Source of the DNA: Acholeplasma equirhinis
Lineage (GTDB): Bacteria > Bacillota_I > Bacilli_A > Acholeplasmatales > Acholeplasmataceae
Direction: 5' to 3'
NCBI RefSeq assembly: GCF_017052655.1
Contig: NZ_JAFIDC010000001.1
Span: 620,001-684,000 of the forward strand
DNA: 64,000 nucleotides
Part shown: in pieces, positions 57,089-64,000 of the stretch
Numbering within the stretch: position 1 is the first letter of the stretch
Layout of the letters: each line of letters starts with the position of its first letter
Translations under genes and position numbers: made by a program
The notes under the pieces: generated by a model
What the model saw: the letters and a program-made list of their open reading frames with translations, nothing else
Told to the model about the DNA's origin: nothing
The model's database searches: none

Positions 57089-57463
57089 ATGAACATTACA
57101 TGGTTTAATGGTGAGCCGAAAGAAATCGTCGTCACATTAACTCCAATTCATCTAACCATCAACAAACCAGGGACACAGTTTTTTGAAACTGCAAACCAAG
57201 TCATGCTGGGTTATGATGAAGGAAAGCAACTATTGTTTATCAAGCCACTCAGCAAGAGTGAGGTATTAAGGGGTGATATCCCTGAGCATACTAGGTATAA
57301 TATAAGTATCAACGCATCCTATGGACGTATTACGAATAAAGCTTTTATCAATAGGATTTCAAATTTATTCAATTTGAATCTAACTGAAAAAGGATCTAAA
57401 TTTAAAGCCCAATGGATTGCCAACATGAGTATGTTAGAAGTTTCATTAAAGGAGGTCCTATAG
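57089..57463 (+). CDS. Hypothetical protein in NfeD/SPFH operon
   Basis: A 124-residue soluble protein beginning MNITWFNGEPKEIVVTLTP. No membrane helix or known motif; beta-rich at the N-terminus and more basic toward the C-terminus (NASYGRITNKAFINRI). GAGGTGATG site; 4 bp before the NfeD gene and clearly co-transcribed. Possibly an accessory of the membrane module; function not recognised. Confidence 0.7.
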   Translation: MNITWFNGEPKEIVVTLTPIHLTINKPGTQFFETANQVMLGYDEGKQLLFIKPLSKSEVLRGDIPEHTRYNISINASYGRITNKAFINRISNLFNLNLTEKGSKFKAQWIANMSMLEVSLKEVL

Positions 57464-57467
57464 CCAT

Positions 57468-57902
57468 ATGAATGAATATATGATTTGGTTCTGGCTTGCA
57501 GTATTTGTGATTGCTGTTGGTTTTGAATTTGCTACAACTGAATTTGTAAGCATTTGGTTTGCAATTGCTGCAATTCCATCTTTACTTATTGCAATCTTTG
57601 CACCAGGTAGTCTTTGGCTAGAGGTGATCGTCTTCTTCACCGTTGGCTTTGTGTTAATGGCTTTAACTAGACCGCTTGTCGTTAAATACTTTAGAAGAAA
57701 TGTCGTCGATACGAATGTTGATGCTTATATTGGTAAAGTTGCAATAGTAGTTAAACCTATTTCTGATGTACAATATGGATCTGTTAAATTTGAAGGCACA
57801 GAATGGACAGCAATGTCAAATGAATCCATCGAAGCTGGTGCGAAAGTAAGAATACTTGCTATCGAAGGTAATAAATTGATCGTTACAAAAATCGATAATT
57901 AA
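57468..57902 (+). CDS. NfeD-like membrane protein
   Basis: A short-form NfeD protein of 144 residues: three membrane helices (about 5-70) followed by a C-terminal OB-fold domain (about 85-143, DAYIGKVAIVVKPI, GSVKFEGTEWTAMSNE, AGAKVRILAIEGNKLIV). No ClpP-like protease domain. It typically partners the SPFH protein that follows 23 bp downstream. AGGAGGT site upstream. Confidence 0.9.
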   Translation: MNEYMIWFWLAVFVIAVGFEFATTEFVSIWFAIAAIPSLLIAIFAPGSLWLEVIVFFTVGFVLMALTRPLVVKYFRRNVVDTNVDAYIGKVAIVVKPISDVQYGSVKFEGTEWTAMSNESIEAGAKVRILAIEGNKLIVTKIDN

Positions 57903-57925
57903 AAATAATATAAAGGAGATTTTAA

Positions 57926-58852
57926 ATGGAAACATTATTAATTGTTCTTGCAGTCTTATTAGTCATTGCTGCATTAATCCTAGTATCGGGTTTTAGAGTG
58001 GTTAACCAAACCAATAAGTATATTGTTCAACGTTTAGGTGCGTATCATGCAACTTGGGGTGTAGGTATTCACTTCTTAATTCCATTCATTGATAGAGTTG
58101 TTGCAATCGTTAACTTAAAGGAACAAGTCAAAGACTTTGACCCACAAGCCGTGATCACTAAAGATAACGTTACAATGCAAATCGATACAATCGTCTTCTA
58201 TCAAGTAACTGACCCTAAACTTTACGCTTATGGAGTTGATAATCCAGTAAACGCGATTGAAGCATTATCTGCTACTACTTTACGTAATATCATTGGTGAA
58301 CTTGATTTAGATGCAACATTAACGTCTCGTGATATAATCAACACTAAAATGCGTGATACTTTAGACGAAGCAACTGATAAATGGGGTATTAAAGTTAACC
58401 GTGTAGAAGTTAAAAACATTATGCCTCCTAAAGATATTCGTGAATCAATGGAAAAGCAAATGCGTGCAGAACGTGAAAAACGTCAAACAATCCTTATCGC
58501 TGAAGGGGAAAAACGCGCTAAGATCTTAGAAGCTGAAGGTCATTCAGAATCAGTAATTTTAAGAGCTGAAGCTGAAAAACGTCAAGTTATCTTACAAGCT
58601 GAAGCTGAAGCTGAACAAATTGAAAAATTAAAGAGAGCTGAAGCACTTGGTATTCAATTAATTAAAGAGGCTGGAGCTGATGAAGCAGTTCTTAAGATTA
58701 AAGCATTTGAAGCACTTGCTAAACTTGCTGAAGGTCAATCAACTAAGATTGTTGTTCCATCAAATCTTGCTGAACTTGCTGGTGTTGTAACTGCACTTGC
58801 AGATACTGCATTACCGGGAAACGAAAAAGCAGCAAAGAAAAAAGCTGAATAA
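57926..58852 (+). CDS. SPFH/band-7 (stomatin-like, QmcA) membrane scaffold protein
   Basis: One N-terminal helix (about 3-24), then the SPFH domain (about 28-190: VNQTNKYIVQRLGAYH, FDPQAVITKDNVTMQIDTIV, NIIGELDLDATLTSRD) and a long charged coiled coil with repeated AEAEK/R segments (about 175-245). 308 residues. The stomatin/QmcA type organises membrane domains. Strong AAAGGAGA site. Last gene of a three-gene operon with its own terminator. Confidence 0.92.
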   Translation: METLLIVLAVLLVIAALILVSGFRVVNQTNKYIVQRLGAYHATWGVGIHFLIPFIDRVVAIVNLKEQVKDFDPQAVITKDNVTMQIDTIVFYQVTDPKLYAYGVDNPVNAIEALSATTLRNIIGELDLDATLTSRDIINTKMRDTLDEATDKWGIKVNRVEVKNIMPPKDIRESMEKQMRAEREKRQTILIAEGEKRAKILEAEGHSESVILRAEAEKRQVILQAEAEAEQIEKLKRAEALGIQLIKEAGADEAVLKIKAFEALAKLAEGQSTKIVVPSNLAELAGVVTALADTALPGNEKAAKKKAE

Positions 58853-58856
58853 TTTC

Positions 58857-58886
58857 TCAAAGGGTCAATAAACTTGACCCTTTTTT
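58857..58886 (+). terminator. Intrinsic terminator
   Basis: AAAGGGTCAA and TTGACCCTTT pair around TAAAC, followed by a T-run. Confidence 0.87.
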
Positions 58887-58904
58887 TATGCAGATAGATT
58901 AGTA

Positions 58905-59868
58905 TAACAAGTGCAACACACAAATAAAAAATAAAGGTTCATAGAATCTCTTATAATGTAAGTGACCAAACAAACAAAATAAGGAGAAACTATGAACTAT
59001 CAACATCTTACCATAGAAGAGCGAGCGTGTATATTTCAATTCAAGCAAATGGGGATGAAAATACGTGAAATCGCAAGAGCATTAAAAAGAGAACCATCGA
59101 CGATATCTAGGGAACTTAAAAGAAACAGCTATCAAAACCAAAAAAGATATCATCCAGTAGGGGCACAAAACAAATACGAATTGAGACGAAAAAAGTGTCA
59201 TAGACCAAAAATAATCACAGAGGAAATCAAAAACTATATAGAATCGAAACTAAATGAAAGATGGTCACCTGAGCAAATATCAAAGCGAGAGAAAGATCGT
59301 ATCGAGGGATGTCCATCGTTTTCTACTATTTACAGATGGATTCATGAGTGCATGATTTTAAAGGGCGATATGACAAAGCTACGAAGAAAGGGTAAGTTCA
59401 AGCGTCCCCAAGAGACTAGGGGTAGATTTAATATTGGCAAAACCATCAAAAAGAGACCCAAAGATGTCCACAAACGAAAAGTGATAGGGCACCGGGAAGC
59501 CGATACAGTAGAATCAGGAAGAGTTGGTCATACACGAAAGAGTAAATACTGTTTCGTTACATTAATTGAACGAAAATCGCGTATTTATATAGCTAAGTTA
59601 CTTCCTGATCGCACACAAGAGAACGTTACAAGAGCTATTATCGAAATATTATCGCAGTATCCAAAAGATTACGTTAAAACGATAACGTGCGACAGAGGCA
59701 AAGAATTTTCTGGTTATAAGGAAATAGAGAATCAATTAGGATGTGATGTATACTTCGCAGATCCGTACTGTGCTTGGCAAAAAGGCAGCAACGAAAATGT
59801 TTAGGCTTTAAAACACCATTAGAAGTGATGAATGATTTTTAATTTTTTATAAAGTGTGGCACTTGAAT
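58905..59868 (+). mobile_element. IS30-family insertion sequence remnant
   Basis: Imperfect terminal inverted repeats are visible: CAAGTGCAACAC at 58908-58919 and GTGTGGCACTTG at 59854-59865 (11 of 12 match). Between them lies one transposase gene with an internal deletion. About 960 bp, against the usual ~1.0-1.1 kb. It sits between two terminators and disrupts no visible gene. Exact ends and target duplications were not resolved. Confidence 0.75.
58992..59841 (+). pseudogene. IS30-family transposase, disrupted by internal deletion
   Basis: Codons run from ATG 58992 to a premature TAG at 59802-59804. The N-terminal helix-turn-helix (YQHLTIEERACIFQFKQMGM, IARALKREPSTISRELKRN) and the DDE core are visible: GHREADTVESG, TCDRGKEFSGY and DPYCAWQKGSNEN with the final Glu. 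After SNENV the reading frame shifts; the expected C-terminal end GFKTPLEVMNDF reappears in another frame at 59806-59841. About 35-40 residues are missing, so the product is probably inactive. Confidence 0.88.
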
Positions 59869-59912
59869 TGACAAATCATCTGTAAAAAAAAGGACTAATC
59901 ATAGTCCTTATA

Positions 59913-60938
59913 TCAATATATAATTTCAGTTACTTTTTGATCATCTAAAGATTCTAGCACTTTTTCAAGTAAAAGCATCGTATTTTCTAAGTCATTAAGA
60001 TCTGCAACAGATGTATGTGAATGTGTATAACGTACAGGTATTCCAATCACTAAACTTGCTGCACCACTTTTAGATAGTGACATTTGCGCAGCATCAGATG
60101 CTTCATGTTGAATAGATGTTTCTTGATATGGAATTTGATGTTTCTTTGCAATATCAATAACATAGTTTCTTAGACCATGATGAGCAATTAAACCTGAATC
60201 ATAAAATACAATTTGTGGACCCATTCCGAGTTGATTACCTGTTTTATCGCCACCTGGTGTATCATTAGCAGGGATTGCTTCTAGAGAAATCGCAAGATCA
60301 GGTTCAACCATGTATGCAGTTGTTTTAGCACCTTTAATGCCAACTTCACCTTGAACAGTAAATGCAACATTCAAGTTCACTTTTAAATCTAACTTTTTAT
60401 TTAAAATTTCTTTTAATGCTAATACACCTAGACGATTATCAAGTGCCTTACCAAAGACTTTTGATTCACCTAATGGTTGGAGTGGTTCAAATGGTGTAAT
60501 CATATCACCAACCGAAATACCTGCCGCTTGTGCATCCTTAAGTGATTTAAATCCTAAGTCTAAATATAAATTCTTTTGATTTAAATCCTTATCATTAAAA
60601 TGATTTGGATTTGCATTTAAAACACCTAATAATTTGTTTGTTTTAGTGGTAACTAAGAATTTTTGATTGACGAGGTTAAAACCTGAAAGTTTACCAATAG
60701 TTTGAAACTTTAAGAAACCCTCTGGTGTAATTTGCGTTACCATCATACCAACTTCATCAATATGTGCTGATAACATTACCTTCATTCCTTTACCATAACT
60801 ATAAACTAAAGAACCAAGATAATCTTTTTTAGCCTCAAGTTGAATAGTTTGTTGAAGGAATGATGAAACTTCTTTTTCATTTGACACAATACCATTTAAT
60901 TCAGTTAATGTTTTTAAGTCTTGATACAATTTATGCAT
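59913..60938 (-). CDS. M42-family glutamyl/deblocking aminopeptidase
   Basis: Cytosolic dinuclear-metal aminopeptidase of tetrahedral-complex type (PepA/FrvX). Metal and catalytic motifs: LSAHIDEVGMMV, FGKALDNRLGVLAL, VQGEVGIKGAK (catalytic Glu), ISLEAIPANDTPGGD and the final metal His in PVRYTHSHTSV. About 341 residues. ATG 60938 is chosen; an in-frame GTG at 60953 overlaps the preceding gene more. Acidic residue or blocked-peptide preference cannot be decided. Confidence 0.9.
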   Translation of the reverse strand: MHKLYQDLKTLTELNGIVSNEKEVSSFLQQTIQLEAKKDYLGSLVYSYGKGMKVMLSAHIDEVGMMVTQITPEGFLKFQTIGKLSGFNLVNQKFLVTTKTNKLLGVLNANPNHFNDKDLNQKNLYLDLGFKSLKDAQAAGISVGDMITPFEPLQPLGESKVFGKALDNRLGVLALKEILNKKLDLKVNLNVAFTVQGEVGIKGAKTTAYMVEPDLAISLEAIPANDTPGGDKTGNQLGMGPQIVFYDSGLIAHHGLRNYVIDIAKKHQIPYQETSIQHEASDAAQMSLSKSGAASLVIGIPVRYTHSHTSVADLNDLENTMLLLEKVLESLDDQKVTEIIY

Positions 60939-61539
60939 TTTTTGATTCTTCACTTTCTTCTGCTTTATCTTTAACTTGTTTAGTAACTTTAGGTAGTTTT
61001 AGTGCTTTGAGTAAAACGATTGTTGCAAGTAATAAACATAAACCTACAACAAACACTTTAATGATGATACCAACTTGTAGAGTTCTTGAATCTAAAATCA
61101 ATCCACCAGCTGCAACCAATAGACCAAATGCAACTAATTTCCAAAGAGGCATTTTAGTTTCATTGAATCTTTCAACAACTAGAGTAGAAATGCCATGGAA
61201 AATAACAAGGAATCCTAGATACACATTAACAGATAAGTTAAGTGCTTTAAGATCGTCTACAAATTCAGGAAGTATAAATCCATAAAGTGAGATAATTACA
61301 ACAAATACTAATTCAATGATTGTTAAATACTTTAAATCTTTTTTCATCGATTTAAAATCTTTAAGTAAAAAGATTGAACCACCAATTAATAATAAAAATC
61401 CAATTATTAATTGATCAAAATTTAAACCAAATAAATCTTCTGTAATTGGTGTTGCGAATAATACGCCAACACCAAGCAATAAAAAAGCAGCAACAAATAA
61501 TAAAATTGCTTTTGGAGCGATAACTTGTTTTTCTTTCAT
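60931..61539 (-). CDS. HdeD/DUF308-like membrane protein
   Basis: A 202-residue protein with about six short helices in paired repeats (LLFVAAFLLLGVGVLF, LIIGFLLLIGGSIFLL, IIELVFVVIISLYGFI, LAVNVYLGFLVI-like, LVAFGLLVAAGGLIL, VVGLCLLLATIVLL) and an acidic, charged tail (KDKAEESEESKNA). The arrangement resembles HdeD-type proteins, but no diagnostic motif was verified. It overlaps the peptidase start, so they are one transcript. Confidence 0.6.
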   Translation of the reverse strand: MKEKQVIAPKAILLFVAAFLLLGVGVLFATPITEDLFGLNFDQLIIGFLLLIGGSIFLLKDFKSMKKDLKYLTIIELVFVVIISLYGFILPEFVDDLKALNLSVNVYLGFLVIFHGISTLVVERFNETKMPLWKLVAFGLLVAAGGLILDSRTLQVGIIIKVFVVGLCLLLATIVLLKALKLPKVTKQVKDKAEESEESKNA

Positions 61540-61571
61540 AAATATAACACCTCGCTTAAATTATAACCTTT

Positions 61572-61745
61572 TTCCAATAAAAAAGCCTAAGAAGCGGTGA
61601 GAATCTGTTATGTTTAAGTGGGAACTTCCTTGTCTCATACTTTGGGATTCCAATTAAATGGCGTTCAACTCCAGTATGGTTCAAATTCCCTAACGGATCT
61701 ATTTGGGTTCCACGGGTGCTTCCTAGGTACCTTTAATTTACATCT
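61572..61745 (-). ncRNA. ssrS: 6S-like structured RNA
   Basis: On the minus strand a ~165-nt transcript folds as a long interrupted rod: CCTAGGAAGC with GCTTCTTAGG, GTGGAAC with GTTCCCAC, CATACT with AGTATG, leaving asymmetric internal loops, and ends in CTTAGGCTTTTTTATT. That shape and size fit 6S RNA, which mimics an open promoter for RNA polymerase. Sequence alone does not prove it; an unknown leader for the gene at 61539 is the alternative. Confidence 0.5.
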
Positions 61746-61773
61746 AATTACTTTTTTTGTCAATCTAAATGTC

Positions 61774-62640
61774 TTAGTCCTTCAATTTATTTATTAATAA
61801 ATTGGTTAAATCCTGGCTTAAATCTTCACGTTCTAATGCAAAATCAATGATAGCTTCAATGTAACCAATTTTAGAACCAATATCATAACGTTTACCTTGC
61901 ATATCCATTGAATATACTTTTTCTGAATCCATTAATCTTAAGATTGAATCTGTGAGTTGAATCTCACCACCAGCACCTCTTGTTTGATTCTTTAAAAGTT
62001 CAAAAATTCGTGGTGTTAAGACATAACGACCAGAGATTGCTGAATTTGATGGTGCCTTACCTTGAGGTTTCTCAACAACACCTTTTAGTTCAACAATTGG
62101 TTTTGAAGTATTATCTTTTGGAATACATATACCATATAATTTAGTATCACTATCTGGTACTTCCAAAGTACCTAAAATTGTAGATTTCTTTTCATTATAT
62201 GCATTGATTAATTGTTTTAATGCTGGTTCAGTTTTAGAAACATACACATCATCACCAAGTAAAACTGCAAAAGGCTCATTACCTACAAACTTTTCAGCTT
62301 GTAAAACAGCGTGTCCAAGACCTAATTGTTCTTCCTGAATGGTATAAAAAATCTTAGCTCCATATGATGTATGTTTAATCAGTTCAATGTCGTTTAATTT
62401 ATTTTTTTCAGCAAGAAATGCTTCTAAATCAGAATTTCTTTCAAAATAAGATGAGATCGCACCTTTATTTGTTGAAATAATTATTAAAATTTCTTCTATA
62501 CCAGAATTCACTGCTTCTTCTACAATGTAAGATAACGCAGGTTTATCAATAATCGGTAACATTTCTTTAGGTACTGCTTTAGTAATTGGTAAAAATCTAG
62601 TTCCCCAACCAGCTGCAGGAATAACTGCTTTTTTAATCAT
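61774..62640 (-). CDS. galU: UTP-glucose-1-phosphate uridylyltransferase
   Basis: Makes UDP-glucose for glycolipids and glycans. N-terminal KAVIPAAGWGTRFLPITKAV with the nucleotide-binding loop, LPIIDKPALSYIVEEAVNSG, FAVLLGDDVYV and GVVEKPQGKAPSNSAISGRY. About 288 residues. ATG 62640 lies after AGGGGGC; it overlaps the upstream gene's stop by 8 bases. In wall-less bacteria its product likely feeds glucosyl-diacylglycerol membrane lipids (established for Acholeplasma). Confidence 0.94.
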   Translation of the reverse strand: MIKKAVIPAAGWGTRFLPITKAVPKEMLPIIDKPALSYIVEEAVNSGIEEILIIISTNKGAISSYFERNSDLEAFLAEKNKLNDIELIKHTSYGAKIFYTIQEEQLGLGHAVLQAEKFVGNEPFAVLLGDDVYVSKTEPALKQLINAYNEKKSTILGTLEVPDSDTKLYGICIPKDNTSKPIVELKGVVEKPQGKAPSNSAISGRYVLTPRIFELLKNQTRGAGGEIQLTDSILRLMDSEKVYSMDMQGKRYDIGSKIGYIEAIIDFALEREDLSQDLTNLLINKLKD

Positions 62641-64000
62641 ATTTATTGCCCCCTTCATAATAGACAAGTATTCTAACATAAGTTGCGCGATAGATCATCG
62701 CATTTAATAAGATATCTCTAACCTTTTGCTCTATAGCAAACTTTGAATTAGTTGTTTTAACGGACACTCTTGCCGCATAATAATCTTCATCATCTAGATC
62801 TTCCATTCTAGATATATAATATAATTTCGAGATTGCTTCAATATCTTCTAAATTTCTAAATGAGAAAATGACTGAAATAATAATCTCTTTATTTTCCATT
62901 TCAAGCTCATTTAAGAGTTCTGCTAAAGACAGTGCTCTTGCAACTATATATTCTGTCTTATGGAAAAATTGTGTTTCATAAATTTGTTTATGCTTATCAA
63001 AGATAATTTGACTATAAACTTTTGTATGGAAGATGGATTCTAAAAACACACTAAACTTTTCTGTGCGTTTTGCATGTTTATGATAAAACTCTGTATAAAC
63101 CATGATGTTGGATCCATCAAAAGTATAAGCTGTAATCATAAAATGTTTTCTATTTGCATAGACTAAAATATCATGAAGATTCTTTTCAAATTGCTCTACT
63201 GTTGATTTAAACTTATACATACCGACTAGATTGTATGTTTCATTATATACAAATGGTTCATAAAATTCATTTGCGTAAACGAATCTATTATCTGCAGCAT
63301 CATAATATTTATACGCTCTATAGGCAACTCGATTTAGACTTGCAATTTTCTCATATACAATATCAACTGTTGCGAGTAAAACAATTAAAATTGTGAATGT
63401 AATTTGGAGCGAAAGTGGTATACCTTGTACAATCCATAAAAAGAAAATCATTGGAACAAAAATGAACATAATCGACGCTCTAAACATCGCAGTAAAGCCA
63501 TTTTTGTATAATACAAAGGTAAGTAAAAATAAAGTGATTACACCATAGAAAGTAAAGATTTGGATAGGATTATAGAGTGTTAAATCAATATAGATATTCT
63601 TTAATTCATTAATAAATAAAAAGATACCACAAGCCAGTAAAACTAGTGTAGTAATTTGTCTGATTCTTAGATACCAAACTTTTGTATATAATTTTCTCGT
63701 CTGTGGTAATCGAACATAGTTTTTCATTTCTTGACGATAACTATAAAATGGCCAGTAATTACCACGGAATGATATACGAAGCGGTAAAGTATCTTCATCA
63801 TTGAATTTCTTATCTAAAAATTCTTCAAAATTTGCAAGTGGATTTAAAACAATTGTTAATGTTCCGATAGCGATAATCGCGACTTGATAATCAGGCAGTA
63901 AAAAGAGTAATGCACAAATCACTGCAGAATATATTGAGGTTACTAAAAATTTAGGAAGTCCTGAAAACAAATAAATCATAGCAAGTACGATGACGATCAC
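62633..64000 (-). CDS. Large membrane protein, 5' end outside the window, function unknown
   Basis: 455 residues are visible and the reading frame is open to the right edge, so the true start may lie beyond it. Membrane helices at about 1-60, 105-125, 140-160, 168-190 and 192-212 are followed by a soluble C-terminal region of ~240 residues (KYYDAADNRFVYANEF, DGSNIMVYTEFYHKHAKR, ARALSLAELLNELEMENK). No motif recognised. Just upstream of galU with an 8-base overlap, so possibly linked to surface glycan or lipid metabolism. Confidence 0.65.
   Translation of the reverse strand: MIVIVLAMIYLFSGLPKFLVTSIYSAVICALLFLLPDYQVAIIAIGTLTIVLNPLANFEEFLDKKFNDEDTLPLRISFRGNYWPFYSYRQEMKNYVRLPQTRKLYTKVWYLRIRQITTLVLLACGIFLFINELKNIYIDLTLYNPIQIFTFYGVITLFLLTFVLYKNGFTAMFRASIMFIFVPMIFFLWIVQGIPLSLQITFTILIVLLATVDIVYEKIASLNRVAYRAYKYYDAADNRFVYANEFYEPFVYNETYNLVGMYKFKSTVEQFEKNLHDILVYANRKHFMITAYTFDGSNIMVYTEFYHKHAKRTEKFSVFLESIFHTKVYSQIIFDKHKQIYETQFFHKTEYIVARALSLAELLNELEMENKEIIISVIFSFRNLEDIEAISKLYYISRMEDLDDEDYYAARVSVKTTNSKFAIEQKVRDILLNAMIYRATYVRILVYYEGGNKYD

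Noticed and set aside
58992-59841. Programmed -1/+1 frameshift in the transposase
   Set aside because: About 35-40 family residues between SNENV and GFKTPLEV are missing, and no slippery run is visible, so a deletion is simpler.
61650-61700. GGTTCAAATTCC looks like a tRNA T-loop
   Set aside because: No acceptor stem, D-arm or anticodon arm can be placed around it; the other strand folds as the 6S-like rod.
1-64000. Mycoplasma genetic code (TGA = Trp)
   Set aside because: Many genes end at TGA exactly where their families end, often in ATGA overlaps, and conserved tryptophans are TGG.

Overview
The window is an AT-rich, gene-dense bacterial chromosome segment of the Acholeplasma type (Mollicutes, Acholeplasmataceae; A. 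laidlawii-like is my best guess). TGA acts as a stop codon: it ends dapH, dapF, lysA and the GNAT gene, several times inside 4-base ATGA overlaps with the next start. Tryptophan is TGG throughout. This excludes the Mycoplasma/Spiroplasma code. Isoprenoids come from the mevalonate pathway, there is no peptidoglycan gene in 64 kb, and the housekeeping genes are Firmicute-like (RNase J, pnp, mutS2, rnhC, recU, darA, RSH).

Layout. (1) 0.8-8.7 kb, minus strand: an eight-gene lysine operon (lysA-lysC-dapF-asd-dapA-dapB-dapH-deacetylase) behind a lysine riboswitch. (2) 8.8-12 kb: a LemA/TPM pair and a lipoprotein 5'-nucleotidase. (3) 12-16.4 kb: a membrane PAS-GGDEF diguanylate cyclase, divergent from a cyclic-di-GMP-I riboswitch that leads into a TasA/camelysin-like secreted protein and a large secreted protein with twelve ~47-residue carbohydrate-binding-like repeats. 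(4) 16.4-25.8 kb: GMP reductase, acyl-ACP thioesterase, small membrane proteins, the lower mevalonate operon (mvaK1-mvaD-mvaK2-fni), cyclophilin and pseudouridine catabolism (psuK-psuG). (5) 25.8-28.4 kb: a second, almost identical c-di-GMP-I riboswitch ahead of two more TasA-like proteins, then two SipW-like membrane proteins. (6) 28.4-31.4 kb: a manganese (yybP-ykoY) riboswitch and a P2-type cation ATPase. (7) 31.4-46.9 kb: rnpB, pnp, rpsO, the c-di-AMP receptor darA, ribF, truB, trxA, mutS2, rnhC, rluD-like, lspA, a PDZ-Lon protease, dCMP deaminase, msrA, aspS, hisS and a GNAT gene; the last three form a T-box operon. (8) 47.7-58.9 kb: an AI-2E-family permease, dtd, RSH, apt, rarA, a PfpI protein, RNase J, recU, thiT with a TPP riboswitch, and an NfeD/SPFH operon. 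(9) 58.9-64 kb: a decayed IS30 element, an M42 peptidase, a membrane protein, a 6S-like RNA, galU and a truncated membrane gene.

How it fits together. The most coherent unit is a c-di-GMP-controlled surface or matrix programme in a wall-less bacterium. A diguanylate cyclase lies next to one of two duplicated riboswitches. Together these precede four secreted proteins with SipW-type signal peptides, and two SipW-like membrane proteins follow. In both leaders the aptamer 3' part overlaps the 5' arm of an intrinsic terminator, which suggests c-di-GMP turns the genes ON. RNA-based control is dense: one lysine, two c-di-GMP, one Mn2+ and one TPP riboswitch, a T-box, and a possible S15 leader. Genes for c-di-GMP synthesis, c-di-AMP sensing and (p)ppGpp metabolism all occur here. 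No computation or database search was run; family calls rest on motifs read by eye.
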